Shown piece after piece: positions 1 to 9,477 of a stretch of 64,000 nucleotides of DNA. Under the pieces are notes generated by a model. That model saw only the letters and a program-made list of their open reading frames with translations. It had not been told where the DNA came from and did not search any database. How positions within the stretch are numbered: position 1 is the stretch's first letter; the number at the start of each line of letters is the position of its first letter. Position numbers and translations under genes: made by a program. Source of the stretch: Xanthomonas maliensis (GTDB lineage Bacteria; Pseudomonadota; Gammaproteobacteria; Xanthomonadales; Xanthomonadaceae); assembly GCF_009192945.1 (NCBI RefSeq), contig NZ_NSET01000062.1, positions 1 to 64,000 of the forward strand. Direction: 5' to 3'.

Positions 1-932
1 CGGCGGCACCGGCCGGCAAGCCCGGCTGGCGCGAGCGCCTGCGCAACAGCAGTTTCGCCCGTAGCTTCGGCGGATTGTTTTCGCGCAACCCGCGACTCGA
101 CGACGACCTGCTGGACGAAATCGAGACCGCCCTGCTCACCGCCGATGTCGGCATCGGCGCGACCACTGCCTTGATCGAAGGCCTGCGCAAGCGCATGAAG
201 GCGCGCGAATTCGTCGATGCGCAGGCGCTGCTGCGGGCCTTGCGCGCCGACCTGATCGCGCTGCTGCTGCCGGTGTCGCGCCCACTGGTCATCGACCGCG
301 ACTGCAAGCCGTTCGTGGTGCTGACCGTCGGCGTCAACGGCGTCGGCAAGACCACCACCATCGGCAAGCTCGCCAAGCGCTTCAAGGACGACGGCCATAG
401 CCTGATGCTCGCCGCCGGCGACACCTTCCGCGCTGCGGCCGTGGCGCAGTTGCAAGCCTGGGGCGAGCGCAACGGCGTCAGCGTCATCGCACAGGGCCAG
501 AACGCAGACGCCGCCTCGGTGGCGTTCGACGCACTGCAAGCTGCCAAGGCACGCGGCACCCAGGTGCTGATCGCCGATACCGCCGGGCGCCTGCACACCC
601 AGACCGGCCTGATGAACGAACTGGGCAAAATCCGCCGCGTGCTCGGCAAGATCGACGCCGCCGCGCCGCACGAGGTGCTGATGGTGATCGACGGCACCAC
701 CGGCCAGAACGCGATTTCGCAGTTGCGGCAGTTCCATGCCGCGGTCGGGGTGACTGGCCTGGTGGTGACCAAGCTCGACGGTACTGCCAAGGGTGGCGTG
801 GTGTTCGCGCTGGCGCGCGAGTTCGGCATTCCGATCCGCTACGCCGGCATCGGCGAACGGCCGGAAGATCTGCGCGTGTTCGATCCGGAAGCGTTCGTGG
901 ACGCGTTGTTGCCGGAAGCGCTGGGCGGCTGA
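1..932 (+). CDS. ftsY: Signal recognition particle receptor FtsY (3' part; starts before the window)
   Basis: GTPase receptor that docks the SRP-ribosome complex at the inner membrane for co-translational insertion of membrane proteins. The frame is open from the left edge (first full codon at base 3), so the acidic N-terminal A domain lies outside the window. What is visible is the helical N domain followed by the G domain: P-loop GVNGVGKTTT, the DTFRAAA motif, the DTAGR switch and TKLDG for guanine recognition. The TTG at 75 is internal and not the real start. The stop at 930-932 is followed immediately by a GTG of the next small ORF. Identification is secure. Confidence 0.97.
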   Translation, partial: AAPAGKPGWRERLRNSSFARSFGGLFSRNPRLDDDLLDEIETALLTADVGIGATTALIEGLRKRMKAREFVDAQALLRALRADLIALLLPVSRPLVIDRDCKPFVVLTVGVNGVGKTTTIGKLAKRFKDDGHSLMLAAGDTFRAAAVAQLQAWGERNGVSVIAQGQNADAASVAFDALQAAKARGTQVLIADTAGRLHTQTGLMNELGKIRRVLGKIDAAAPHEVLMVIDGTTGQNAISQLRQFHAAVGVTGLVVTKLDGTAKGGVVFALAREFGIPIRYAGIGERPEDLRVFDPEAFVDALLPEALGG

Positions 933-1193
933 GTGATCGCTGCCTGCCCGCATCTGCAGCCCTTGTGCGTGCAGGCGCTGCAAGCCGGTTGCCACGTGCG
1001 CGACGTGTCGCAGGCGTCGCGGGCCAGGCGCATGGTGGCGTTCTCCCAGCCCTTGCCCGCCGCCCTGCGCAACCAGGGCCGCCGCAATCCCGACCTGGCT
1101 TACTACCGCGTCCCAGCCAGCCCGCATTGGCCAGGCGACGAAGGCTTCTTCTGCGAACCTTGCCTGGTTGGCCTCACCTTTCCGCTGCACTGA
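933..1193 (+). CDS. Small hypothetical protein between ftsY and mutY
   Basis: An 86-codon frame starting with GTG directly after the ftsY stop (TGA then GTG, no gap) and ending 61 bases before the mutY start. I do not recognise a family. The third codon positions are mostly G or C, as in the neighbouring genes, and the C-terminal third (around PHWPGDEGFFC) is rich in aromatic residues and cysteines. There is no signal peptide or membrane segment. Translation could be coupled to ftsY. It could also be a chance open frame in GC-rich DNA; conservation in other xanthomonads would decide. Confidence 0.45.
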   Translation: MIAACPHLQPLCVQALQAGCHVRDVSQASRARRMVAFSQPLPAALRNQGRRNPDLAYYRVPASPHWPGDEGFFCEPCLVGLTFPLH

Positions 1194-1254
1194 CCCGCTG
1201 CACGCCAGCGGCTGCCCGCTGGCCACTGCGCCCGCCCCTTCGCCAGCAGACCGT

Positions 1255-2328
1255 ATGCCCGCCGACCGCCCCGTTTCCACTGCCGACCGCTTCGTCGATC
1301 CCCTGCTGCACTGGTTCGACGGTCATGGCCGCCACGACCTGCCCTGGCAGCATCCGCGCGCGCCGTATCGCGTGTGGCTGTCGGAGATCATGCTGCAACA
1401 GACCCAGGTTGCGGTGGTCATTCCGTATTTCCAGAAATTCATCGCCCGCTTTCCCACCCTGGCCGACCTGGCCACCGCCGACAACGATGCGGTGATGGCG
1501 CACTGGGCCGGGCTGGGCTACTACGCACGCGCACGCAATCTGCATGCGGCCGCCAAACGCTGCGTGGAGCTGCATGGCGGCGACTTGCCGCGCGACTTCG
1601 ATGCCCTGCTCGCGCTGCCCGGCATCGGCCGCAGCACGGCCGGCGCGATCCTCAGCCAGGCCTGGAACGATCGCTTCGCCATCATGGACGGCAACGTCAA
1701 GCGCGTGCTGACCCGCGTCCACGGCATCGCCGGGTATCCCGGCTTGCCGGCGGTCGAAAAACAGCTCTGGCAGTTGGCCGAGGCGCATGTCGCTCAGGTG
1801 CCCGCGGGGCGCATGGCCGATTACACCCAGGCGCAGATGGATTTCGGGGCCACCCTGTGCACGCGTGCCCGGCCTGCCTGCGTGCTCTGCCCGCTGCAGG
1901 AGCGTTGCGTGGCGCGCCGCGACGGATTGGTGGAAGCACTGCCCACGCCCAAGCCCGGCAAGCAACTGCCCGAGCGCGAAGCCAGCGCGCTGCTGCTGGA
2001 AAACGCCGATGGCGCGCTGTTGCTGCAGCGGCGACCGCCGACCGGCATCTGGGCCGGCCTGTGGACGCTGCCGCAGGCCGATACCGACAGTGCGTTGCAG
2101 GCCTGGTTCGATGCCAATGTCGATGGGCACTACGATCGCGCCGAACCGCTGCCGCCCATCGTGCACACCTTCAGCCATTACCGCCTGCACCTGCAGCCAC
2201 TGCGTTTGCGCAAGGTCGCGTTGCGTGCGGGCGTGCGCGACAATGACGCGCTGCGCTGGGTCGCCCGCGCCGATCTCGCAACGCTGGGCCTGCCCGCCCC
2301 CATTCGTAAACTGCTCGACGCGCTATAG
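1255..2328 (+). CDS. mutY: A/G-specific adenine DNA glycosylase MutY
   Basis: Removes adenine mispaired with 8-oxoguanine, preventing G:C to T:A mutations. With the ATG at 1255 the protein has 357 residues, close to the family length of about 350. Visible are the catalytic Glu (about E44, in the motif SEIMLQQTQV), the helix-hairpin-helix LPGIGRSTAG (about 121-130), the catalytic Asp of IMDGNVKR (D145), and the four Cys of the 4Fe-4S cluster with C-X6-C-X2-C-X5-C spacing (C202, C209, C212, C218). A C-terminal NUDIX-like 8-oxoG recognition domain follows. A TTG 87 bases upstream could add 29 residues but these are unlike MutY. yggX follows 22 bases later, as in many gammaproteobacteria. Confidence 0.96.
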   Translation: MPADRPVSTADRFVDPLLHWFDGHGRHDLPWQHPRAPYRVWLSEIMLQQTQVAVVIPYFQKFIARFPTLADLATADNDAVMAHWAGLGYYARARNLHAAAKRCVELHGGDLPRDFDALLALPGIGRSTAGAILSQAWNDRFAIMDGNVKRVLTRVHGIAGYPGLPAVEKQLWQLAEAHVAQVPAGRMADYTQAQMDFGATLCTRARPACVLCPLQERCVARRDGLVEALPTPKPGKQLPEREASALLLENADGALLLQRRPPTGIWAGLWTLPQADTDSALQAWFDANVDGHYDRAEPLPPIVHTFSHYRLHLQPLRLRKVALRAGVRDNDALRWVARADLATLGLPAPIRKLLDAL

Positions 2329-2350
2329 CGCGCACTGACGAGGAAGCCGC

Positions 2351-2629
2351 ATGTCCCGCACCGTGTTCTGCCAGTACCAGCAATGCGATACCGACGGCCT
2401 GGACTTCGTGCCGTATCCGGGCGAACTCGGCCAACGGATCTTCGCGCAGATCGGCAAGGCCGGTTGGCAGGCCTGGCTGGCACACCAAACCATGCTGATC
2501 AACGAGAATCGTCTATCGCCGCGCGATCCCAAGCACCGCGCTTTCCTGGAGGCCGAACTGCAGAAGTTTCTGTTCGAGCGCACTGCGGACAAGCCGCAGG
2601 GCTATGTCTCCCCAGGCGAGCAAGACTAG
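2351..2629 (+). CDS. yggX: Fe(2+)-trafficking / oxidative damage protection protein YggX
   Basis: A small cytosolic protein of 92 residues matching the YggX family in length and in its N-terminal RTVFC motif and the FVPYPGELG segment. Family members are linked to protection of iron-sulfur clusters and iron trafficking. A GAGGAAG ribosome-binding site precedes the ATG. The gene lies 22 bases after mutY, which encodes an Fe-S enzyme, so a shared mRNA is likely; this pairing is common in gammaproteobacteria. Confidence 0.95.
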   Translation: MSRTVFCQYQQCDTDGLDFVPYPGELGQRIFAQIGKAGWQAWLAHQTMLINENRLSPRDPKHRAFLEAELQKFLFERTADKPQGYVSPGEQD

Positions 2630-2780
2630 AGCGTGTTATTCACGTTCTAAGCGCAGCCAACAAAACGGCGAGGTTACTGCCATGCCGGCGCAGCCGGTGC
2701 CCGGACTCCTCACGGAGCCCGCGCAGACTCCGGTTCCTGTGCGCCGCACCCACCTGCCGGCGACATTCAATTCAGCAACC

Positions 2781-3233
2781 TCAGTCGCCATCTTCGCTCC
2801 GACGCTCCCGCAGGCTGACTGCACGTCGCTGTTGTTCGGCCTGGCGGATCGCCTTGGCATCCAGCGGCCGGATCGTCTCGATCCGACACGGCAAGCGCAC
2901 CACCGTCGGCCGCCCCAACACGATGACATCGTCCAGACGCGCGCTTACCTGGCCGAACCGCTGGGTCACCGCGATGGCCTGCGCATATGGCAGCTCCGGG
3001 CAATTGCCGCGCAATTCCAGCAGATAGGCCTCGTTAGGACGGGTCCAGACCGCCAGCGCGCTGTCGCCCAGCGCGGTCCAACCGGTCAATGTCCCCTGGT
3101 AGCGAAACGCCTTCACCGGCTCGCCCGCCTGCGTGCGGTACAGCTGCGCGCGCTCGACATCGGAGAGACGCACGCTCGCGCAGGCCGTCAACAGCACCAG
3201 GACACAGAGCACAACACCAGCGCATTTGAACAT
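2781..3233 (-). CDS. DUF6491-type putative lipoprotein
   Basis: A protein of about 150 residues with a short hydrophobic signal ending in a lipobox (LLTAC), so probably a membrane-anchored lipoprotein. The mature part resembles the DUF6491 family of xanthomonads; no function is known. I chose the ATG at 3233 because a GAGGTGG ribosome-binding site lies just upstream; an ATG at 3251 would add six residues. The C-terminus is highly charged (RERRSEDGD). It is convergent with yggX and separate from the kinase gene that follows on the same strand. Confidence 0.75.
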   Translation of the reverse strand: MFKCAGVVLCVLVLLTACASVRLSDVERAQLYRTQAGEPVKAFRYQGTLTGWTALGDSALAVWTRPNEAYLLELRGNCPELPYAQAIAVTQRFGQVSARLDDVIVLGRPTVVRLPCRIETIRPLDAKAIRQAEQQRRAVSLRERRSEDGD

Positions 3234-3404
3234 GGGCCACCTCGCCGTCATGTCCCTGATCCTGCGCCCGGTGCCGTCGTCCGCATCTGAACGCCCGGCA
3301 GCCGCGGGCGCGCGCGCTCACTTGCCGCTGACACAGGGGCCACCGCATGCGCACCATGAAGGCTGCGCCAGCCTGGCCGGCATCACAGCTGACCGACCGG
3401 CGAC

Positions 3405-5024
3405 TCAGCCGACGCCGGTTGGCCCATCCAGCAGGATACGCATGCGCTTGAGCAATTCCTTCTGCGTGTACGGCTTGGTGACCACATCGAACTCTGCCCC
3501 GCCGGCATCGGTGCGCTGGATGCTCGCGTCGGCGTAGCCGGTGGTCAACAACACCTTGATCTTCGGCAGCATCCGTCGCGCTTCGCGCGCCAGTACCACT
3601 CCATTCATGCCTCCGGGCATGATCAGGTCGGTGAACACCGCATCCACGTCGGCGTGTTGCGCCAGCAGATCGAGCGCCTCGCGCCCGCTCGATGCCGACA
3701 AGGTGCGATAGCCAGCGCCCTCCAGGAACATCTTCGCCACCACCGCCACGTCTTCCTTGTCTTCCACGACCAGGATGGTTTCGTTGCCGCCTTTGTCCAT
3801 CGCACGGTTCTTGTTCCCCGGCAGCGTGTTCTCGTACTTGTCCGAGGCCGGGAAGTACAACCGCACGGTCGTGCCCTCGCCGACTTCGCTATAGATGCGC
3901 ACCGTACCGCCAGACTGCTTGACGAAGCCATAGACCATCGACAGCCCCAGACCGGTTCCCTGCCCCTCTTCCTTGGTGGTGAAGAACGGTTCCATCACCC
4001 GGCTCACCACCTCCGGCGGCATGCCCGAGCCGGTATCGCTGACCGCGATGCTGACGTAGCGCCCAGGCGCAAGCTGGTGATACAGCGCCAGATCGTTGCT
4101 GGTGATCTCCACGTTCTGGGTCTGCACCAGCACTTCCTTGCGCTCGGCATGGGCCATCGCATCGCGTGCATTGATCAACACGTTCAACAGCGCCACTTCC
4201 GCCTGGGTGGGATCGATCTGGCAGTTCCACAGCCCCTCTTCCAGCGATTGCCGCAGCGTGATGCCACCTCCCAGCGCGCGCTCGGCCATATTGTTCATGC
4301 CCGCGACCAGCCCGTTGAGGTTGACCACGCGGCCCCGCAACTTCTGCTTGCGCGAGAACGCCAGCAATTGCTGGGTCAGCGTGGCAGCCCTCGCAGCGGC
4401 CGCTGCCGCATGCTCGGCGCTGGTTGCGATCCGTGTGCTGCTGCCATCCTTGGAGACCAGCATCTGGATCATTTCCAGATGGCCGGACATCACCTGCAGG
4501 AGATTATTGAAATCGTGCGCGATACCGCCGGTCAGCTGCCCCAGCGCCTCCATTTTTTGCGCCTGGCGCAGTGCATCCTCGGCATCGCGGCGGCGGCTGA
4601 CATCCAGCTGCGACCCGAAGAAATAGATCAGATTCCCTTCATCGTCGAACACCGGCGAGACGAACAAGGCATTCCAGAAGCTTGAACCGTCCTTGCGGTA
4701 GTTCAGCACCTCGGTCGCGAACTCGCGACGGTGTTCGATGGCCTCGCGTACTTCCGCCACGCTCTGGCGATCGGTCTCCGGCCCCTGCAGGAAGCGACAG
4801 TTATTGCCGATGATTTCTTCGGCCGAATAGCCGGTCATCTCGAGAAACGCCCGATTGGCGAACACGATGGGATTGTCGGGCAGGTGCGGATCGGTCACCG
4901 TCATCGGCATGCGCGTGGTCTCCACGGCGGCGAAAAAGATATCGGCGCGATGGGACTGATTGCGCAGGCGTTGGTATTGATCGAAAGGCGGCTGATGTGG
5001 CGCACCGTCACCGGACTGGTTCAA
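3405..5024 (-). CDS. LOV-domain hybrid sensor histidine kinase/response regulator (blue-light receptor)
   Basis: A soluble 539-residue sensor. Domain order: a PAS/LOV domain (about 30-145) containing the flavin-adduct motif NCRFLQ with its reactive Cys at position 76, a HisKA domain (GGIAHDFNN, phospho-acceptor H170), an HATPase domain with N box (LINARDAM), SDTGSGM and GTGLGLS motifs, and a C-terminal receiver domain (ILVVEDKED, acceptor Asp in FTDLIMPG, late Lys in TKPY). There is no membrane segment. LOV kinases bind FMN and respond to blue light; a LOV kinase of this layout in Xanthomonas citri has been linked to exopolysaccharide, motility and virulence. The start is a TTG with GGGAG seven bases upstream. 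The target of phosphorelay is unknown. Confidence 0.9.
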   Translation of the reverse strand: MNQSGDGAPHQPPFDQYQRLRNQSHRADIFFAAVETTRMPMTVTDPHLPDNPIVFANRAFLEMTGYSAEEIIGNNCRFLQGPETDRQSVAEVREAIEHRREFATEVLNYRKDGSSFWNALFVSPVFDDEGNLIYFFGSQLDVSRRRDAEDALRQAQKMEALGQLTGGIAHDFNNLLQVMSGHLEMIQMLVSKDGSSTRIATSAEHAAAAAARAATLTQQLLAFSRKQKLRGRVVNLNGLVAGMNNMAERALGGGITLRQSLEEGLWNCQIDPTQAEVALLNVLINARDAMAHAERKEVLVQTQNVEITSNDLALYHQLAPGRYVSIAVSDTGSGMPPEVVSRVMEPFFTTKEEGQGTGLGLSMVYGFVKQSGGTVRIYSEVGEGTTVRLYFPASDKYENTLPGNKNRAMDKGGNETILVVEDKEDVAVVAKMFLEGAGYRTLSASSGREALDLLAQHADVDAVFTDLIMPGGMNGVVLAREARRMLPKIKVLLTTGYADASIQRTDAGGAEFDVVTKPYTQKELLKRMRILLDGPTGVG

Positions 5025-5241
5025 AATCGTCTCCCGCGGGCCTGTTCCCGCGAAGTCAGTTTAGCCAGCGCCGGTGAGGCCATTGTCATCGCGCATTCCA
5101 TCGCGACCGCGGCGTTCTCCCGTCCACACGCCAGACATTCGTCCCGGCTGCACCTGGCGCCAAACCGATCGAACGCATGGGGAGGTGTCGGGGGCAGCGT
5201 AGAGAGAGAGGGGCGAATGCCCGCGCTGCAATGCTTGAAAA

Positions 5242-5317
5242 TGGTGGCCGAGGACGGAATCGAACCGCCGACACGGGGATTTTCAATCCCCTGCTCTACC
5301 AACTGAGCTACTCGGCC
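5242..5317 (-). tRNA. tRNA-Phe (GAA)
   Basis: Reading the - strand gives a full 76-base cloverleaf from GGCCGAGTAGCTC to GGCCACCA with an encoded CCA end. The anticodon stem closes a loop containing GAA, and GGTTCGATTCC forms the T arm. No tRNA neighbours, so probably a single-gene transcript. Confidence 0.97.
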
Positions 5318-5497
5318 ACTGCCGCAACAAACTACCTGCGTTGCGAGGACGCGCATCATAACGACCACGCGCCCTTTGGGCAAGCCTTGGCCAGGCTTTT
5401 TGTTGGGATGGCCGCCAGCGTCGGGTTTCTTGCGCCCGTTCACGCCACCGCATGCCCGCTGTGGCCTAGCCTGCGCGCGTCCGTCCGGGAGAGTCGC

Positions 5498-6040
5498 ATG
5501 CGCCTTCGCCACCTGCTGTTCGTGTTGCTGTCGTTGCTGCCCTTGCCCGGCGTCGCGCTGGTACAGAGCCCGGTACGGGCAGTACCGCAATTGGATGTCT
5601 CGCGCTACGCCGGGCAATGGCACGAGATCGCCCACCTGCCGGTGTCGTTCCAGAAGAAGTGCCGCGGCGACATCACCGCCAGCTACACGCTGCGCGACGA
5701 TGGCCTGATCGGCGTGCGCAACAGTTGCCGCACCGGCGACGGTACGCTGGCCGCGGCCGACGGCGTCGCGCGTCCGGTGCCAGGGCAACCAGGCCAGCTG
5801 CAGGTGCGCTTCGCGCCGGATTGGCTGGCGTGGCTGCCCTGGGTCTGGGCCGACTATTGGGTGATCGCGCTGGACCCGGACTATCAATGGGCGCTGGTCG
5901 GCGAACCCAGCCGCAAGTATCTGTGGATCCTGTCGCGCTCGCCGCAGATGGAGCGTGCACAGTTCGAGCAGATCAAGGCGCACGCCAGCCGCATGGGCTA
6001 CGACCTGTCCGCCTTGATCGTCGCCGCACCGCTGCAGTGA
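5498..6040 (+). CDS. blc: Lipocalin family protein (Blc-like)
   Basis: A 180-residue protein with an N-terminal signal segment (about 1-22) and the lipocalin signature RYAGQWHEIAHLP carrying the G-x-W motif at the start of the barrel. The rest follows the Blc/apolipoprotein D pattern (DYWVIALDPDYQWALVGEP, then KYLWILSRSP). Bacterial Blc proteins sit in the envelope and bind fatty acids or lysophospholipids. Here the signal ends without a clear lipobox cysteine, so it may be periplasmic rather than lipid-anchored. The ATG at 5498 gives the signal peptide; longer upstream frames run through the tRNA region and are not credible. Confidence 0.88.
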   Translation: MRLRHLLFVLLSLLPLPGVALVQSPVRAVPQLDVSRYAGQWHEIAHLPVSFQKKCRGDITASYTLRDDGLIGVRNSCRTGDGTLAAADGVARPVPGQPGQLQVRFAPDWLAWLPWVWADYWVIALDPDYQWALVGEPSRKYLWILSRSPQMERAQFEQIKAHASRMGYDLSALIVAAPLQ

Positions 6041-6116
6041 CCGCCCGCGCAGCTACCGGCAACGACCGTACTGCGTAGTATTCTTGGCGCCGCCAGATCC
6101 GCCAAGGAACCCGTCC

Positions 6117-6596
6117 ATGCGTCATCGCCTCCACCTTCTGCTCGTCCTGCTGGCCTGTGGACTGTTGTTGAGCGCCTGCGGCGGTGGCCCGGTACGCCGG
6201 GTGTCGGAGCCGGCCGCCAGCATCCAGCAACTGAGCGTGCGTGCCGATGGCGCCTGGGCGGTCGAGCTGCGGCTGCAGAACTACAGCAGTATCCCGATGC
6301 AGTTCGAACGGGTGAGCTTGCAGATCCTCAGCGGCGAGTCGCTGGTCGGTGCGGTGGACCAGACCGTCGGCATCTCGATCGGGCCGGAGACGGCCGACGT
6401 GGTCTCGGTCACCGTGCAACCGACCTCGCTGGGCCGACTGACCGTGGCCGACGTGCTGGCCAGCGGCCGCTCGCTGCCCTACGCGCTCAAAGGCGCCGTG
6501 TGGGCAACGCCGCAGGACAAGAAACAGCGCGACTTCGCCATCGACGCGCGCAATACGCTCAGCCCCGCACCCGGCCTGCCCGGCGTGCTGCGCTGA
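6117..6596 (+). CDS. LEA/WHy-type lipoprotein
   Basis: A 159-residue protein with a clear lipoprotein signal (hydrophobic run then LLSAC, Cys at about position 20). The mature part resembles the LEA type 2 / water-stress WHy fold: a beta-rich domain with the phrase VELRLQNYSSIPMQFERVSLQI near the start. Such proteins are envelope-associated and of unclear function. The ATG at 6117 is preceded by AAGGAA. The gene is 76 bases after the lipocalin gene and 31 bases before the acyl-CoA dehydrogenase gene; a lipid-related cluster is possible but only an inference. Confidence 0.72.
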   Translation: MRHRLHLLLVLLACGLLLSACGGGPVRRVSEPAASIQQLSVRADGAWAVELRLQNYSSIPMQFERVSLQILSGESLVGAVDQTVGISIGPETADVVSVTVQPTSLGRLTVADVLASGRSLPYALKGAVWATPQDKKQRDFAIDARNTLSPAPGLPGVLR

Positions 6597-6627
6597 CACC
6601 GCCCTTCCTCGATCCGCAGGAGCTCGC

Positions 6628-8421
6628 ATGAGCAGCTACACCGCCCCCGTGACCGATTTCCGTTTTGCCCTGCATGACGTGCTGGGTGCAGAAGCGCTGT
6701 TCGCCCGGCTCGGCTACGACCAGGCCAGCGCCGACATCATCGACGCCGTGCTCGAAGAGGCTGGCCGCTTCACCGCGCAGGTGCTGGCGCCGTTGAACAG
6801 CGTCGGCGACGAAATCGGCTGCGTACTCGATAAGAGCAACCACGCAGTCACCACCCCGCCGGGCTTCCGCGAGGCCTACGCACAGTACGTCGAAGGCGGC
6901 TGGACCGGCCTCACCGCCGAATCCCAATTCGGCGGCCAAGGCATGCCGCATGCGCTCGGTGTGCCGTTGAGCGAAATGATCTATGCGGCCAACCTGGCCT
7001 GGGGCAACTTCCCCTTACTGTCGCACGGTGCCATGGAAGCCCTGCGCCAGCACGGCGAGTCGTGGCAGCAGGAGGTCTTCCTCAAGCCGCTGGTCGAGGG
7101 CCGCTGGACCGGCACCATGTGCCTGACCGAACCGCACTGCGGCACCGACCTGGGCTTGTTGAAGACCCGCGCCGAACCCAATGCCGACGGCAGCTACGCC
7201 ATCAGCGGCACCAAGATCTTCATCACCGCCGGCGAGCACGACCTCACCGACAACATCGTGCACCTGGTGCTGGCCAAGCTGCCGGACGCACCGGCCGGCG
7301 CCAAGGGCATTTCGCTGTTCGTCACCCCCAAGTTCAAGGTGGACCGCGATGGCACGGTGGGCGAGCGCAACGCGCTGCAGTGCGGGTCGATCGAGCACAA
7401 GATGGGCATCAAGGGCTCGGTCACCTGCGTGATGAATTTCGAGGGCGCGCAAGGCTATCTGGTCGGTCAGCCGCACAAGGGCCTGCAAGCGATGTTCACC
7501 ATGATGAACACCGCGCGCCTGGGCGTTGGCCTGCAAGGCGTGGGACTGTCCGAGCGGGCCTACCAGAACGCCTTGCGCTACGCGCGCGAGCGACTGCAAT
7601 CGCGTGCGCTCAGCGGCCCCAAGGCCCCGGACAAGCCGGCCGACCCGATCATCGTGCACGCCGACGTGCGCCGCATGCTGCTGACCATCAAGGCGCTGAC
7701 CGAAGGCAGTCGGCTGCTGGCCCTGCATGCGGCCAGCCTGGTCGACGTCGCCCATCGCGGCGCCAGCGAACAGGAGCGCGCCGATGCCGACACGCTGGTG
7801 AGCTTCCTCACCCCGATCTCCAAGGCCTGCCAGACCGAGTGGTCGATCGAGAACACCTACCATGCGCTGCAGTGCTTCGGCGGCCACGGCTATATCCACG
7901 AATACGGCATGGAACAGCTGGCCCGCGACGCACGCATCACCACCATCTACGAAGGCACGACCGGTATCCAGGCGCTGGACCTGATCGGCCGCAAGACCGC
8001 CGCCAGCCAGGCCGCCGGCCTGAAGCTGTTCCTGGCCGACGTCGAACGTTTCGCCAAGGCGCAGGAAGGCAACGCCGCCCTGGCCGAGTTCCTCGTGCCC
8101 TTGCGCGACAAGGCCAGCGAGTGGGCCATGCTGACCCGCGACGTACTGGACCGCGCGCCCCGCAATCCCGACGAGCTGGGCGCGGCCAGCTACGACTATC
8201 TGTTTTATTCAGGCTATGTCGTTCTGGCCTATTGGTGGGCACGCGCGGTGGCAGCGGCGGACGCCTCCAGCCATGGCGAAGACTTCAAGCGCGCCAAGCG
8301 CGAGACCGCGCGCTTCTACTTCGCGCGCATCCTGCCACGCACCCTGACCCACGCGGCGGCCGTCCGCAGCGGTGCCGCGCCGCTGATGACGCTGGACGCC
8401 GCGCTGTTCGGCGCACCGTGA
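6628..8421 (+). CDS. Acyl-CoA dehydrogenase, long bacterial type
   Basis: FAD enzyme of fatty-acid beta-oxidation that introduces the alpha-beta double bond. At 597 residues it is the long form with a C-terminal extension domain, as in xanthomonad and pseudomonad acyl-CoA dehydrogenases that act on medium or long chains. Visible are MCLTEPHCGTDLG and the following FAD/substrate segment (ISGTKIFITAGEHDL), the central HKMGIKGSVTC segment, and QCFGGHGYIHEYGMEQLARDA with IYEGTTGIQALDLIGRK near the C-terminal catalytic domain. ATG at 6628 with CAGGAG upstream. Chain-length preference cannot be told from the sequence. Confidence 0.93.
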   Translation: MSSYTAPVTDFRFALHDVLGAEALFARLGYDQASADIIDAVLEEAGRFTAQVLAPLNSVGDEIGCVLDKSNHAVTTPPGFREAYAQYVEGGWTGLTAESQFGGQGMPHALGVPLSEMIYAANLAWGNFPLLSHGAMEALRQHGESWQQEVFLKPLVEGRWTGTMCLTEPHCGTDLGLLKTRAEPNADGSYAISGTKIFITAGEHDLTDNIVHLVLAKLPDAPAGAKGISLFVTPKFKVDRDGTVGERNALQCGSIEHKMGIKGSVTCVMNFEGAQGYLVGQPHKGLQAMFTMMNTARLGVGLQGVGLSERAYQNALRYARERLQSRALSGPKAPDKPADPIIVHADVRRMLLTIKALTEGSRLLALHAASLVDVAHRGASEQERADADTLVSFLTPISKACQTEWSIENTYHALQCFGGHGYIHEYGMEQLARDARITTIYEGTTGIQALDLIGRKTAASQAAGLKLFLADVERFAKAQEGNAALAEFLVPLRDKASEWAMLTRDVLDRAPRNPDELGAASYDYLFYSGYVVLAYWWARAVAAADASSHGEDFKRAKRETARFYFARILPRTLTHAAAVRSGAAPLMTLDAALFGAP

Positions 8422-8596
8422 CCCTCCCGCTGCGGGCAGCAAACGCACGGCCCACTGCCCGCGGCGCGATCTAGCGCAGGTCCGATGCCTGGCCATCGGA
8501 CCCGGTCTGGGCACCGGCGGCAGAGCCTGTGCAGGCCTGGCCAGGCTCCAAGGCGTTGCCGGCACGACGCATCTGGTCGCACGCCGACACTTGCGA

Positions 8597-8625
8597 TACA
8601 CAAACTGTCAACGATCGGGTATAAG
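8597..8625 (+). promoter_or_regulatory. Candidate promoter of the HNH nuclease gene, very short leader
   Basis: A good extended -10 (GGGTATAAG, hexamer 8620-8625) lies only 11 bases before the ATG at 8637. A weak -35 (TACACA, 8597-8602) sits 17 bases upstream. Transcription would start at about 8632, leaving almost no leader and no ribosome-binding site. Confidence 0.35.
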
Positions 8626-8636
8626 CTGTTTTCCCG

Positions 8637-9293
8637 ATGGAGACAGACACGCACGTAGGTGGTGTGATCGTCCCCGGAGGCATCACTGCTCCGGTCGCGG
8701 GCATCGCTGTCGCCATTCCCTCGCCTCTTCCCAGCGTGCGGCTGTTGTCGCTTGATGCGCATGGCCGCGTGCTCGACTGGATCAACTGGCAGGACGCCGC
8801 CTGCCTGTATGCCCGCGACGCGGTGTCGTGGACGCTGGGCGAACCCTGCATGCAGATTCATGGCGGCATCTCGCGCCGTACCGGCGAACGCAGCCTGTTG
8901 GAGCTGCATCCGATCATCGCCGCCCGCGGGCATGCGCGCTCGCGGGCGCTGGACCCCACGCCCACGCTGAGCAATACGGCGCTGTTCGCGCGCGATTCGC
9001 AGCTGTGCCTTTACTGCGGCGAGCACTTCAGCCGCCCGCACCTGACCCGCGACCACGTGGTGCCGGTGTCCAAGGGCGGCCGCGACATCTGGGAAAACGT
9101 GGTGACCGCCTGTTTCCAGTGCAACTCGCGCAAGGCCAATCGCACGCCGCAGCAGGCGCACATGCCGCTGCTGGCGGTGCCATACCGGCCCAGCTGGATC
9201 GAGCACCTGATCCTGTCCAATCGCAACATCCTGTCCGACCAGATGGCCTTCCTCAAGGCGCAGCTGCCCAAGCGCTCCAAGCTCTCGCGCTGA
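8637..9293 (+). CDS. HNH endonuclease family protein
   Basis: A 218-residue protein whose C-terminal half has an HNH nuclease domain: CLYCG, then the catalytic [13 protein letters not shown], the Asn in [11 protein letters not shown], and NSRKANRTP. The two CxxC pairs would bind zinc as in McrA/HNH_5 proteins. The N-terminal half (about 1-110) has no motif I recognise. No modification gene, integrase or restriction partner is adjacent, so it is a stand-alone chromosomal HNH protein of unknown role; the family is common as a single gene in proteobacteria. No ribosome-binding site is visible before the ATG. Confidence 0.85.
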   Translation: METDTHVGGVIVPGGITAPVAGIAVAIPSPLPSVRLLSLDAHGRVLDWINWQDAACLYARDAVSWTLGEPCMQIHGGISRRTGERSLLELHPIIAARGHARSRALDPTPTLSNTALFARDSQLCLYCGEHFSRPHLTRDHVVPVSKGGRDIWENVVTACFQCNSRKANRTPQQAHMPLLAVPYRPSWIEHLILSNRNILSDQMAFLKAQLPKRSKLSR

Positions 9294-9477
9294 GCGACGG
9301 CAAGCCGCCGCGACCGCGCGCGCTGCCTGCGACAGATCGACGCACCCTGCCCATGGTGCTGCGCCGCCCTTGCGGCGCGTGGCGCTGCGCCCTCACTTCG
9401 CACTGACGCATGAACCGGTTTGCTTGCCGGGCCTTCGGATGGGGAGGACAATATGGGCTCAGCACATTGACACGATG

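Noticed and set aside
2628..2648. AGAGCGTG/CACGTTCT stem after yggX
   Set aside because: Contains G-T pairs, is short and lacks a U run; not strong enough to call a terminator.
8637..9293. HNH protein as part of a restriction or defence system
   Set aside because: No methyltransferase, helicase or other defence gene is adjacent; neighbours are metabolic.
9300..9477. Possible riboswitch (for example TPP) before dxs
   Set aside because: I could not recognise the conserved TPP core sequences or a plausible multi-arm fold; only a mini-frame is visible.
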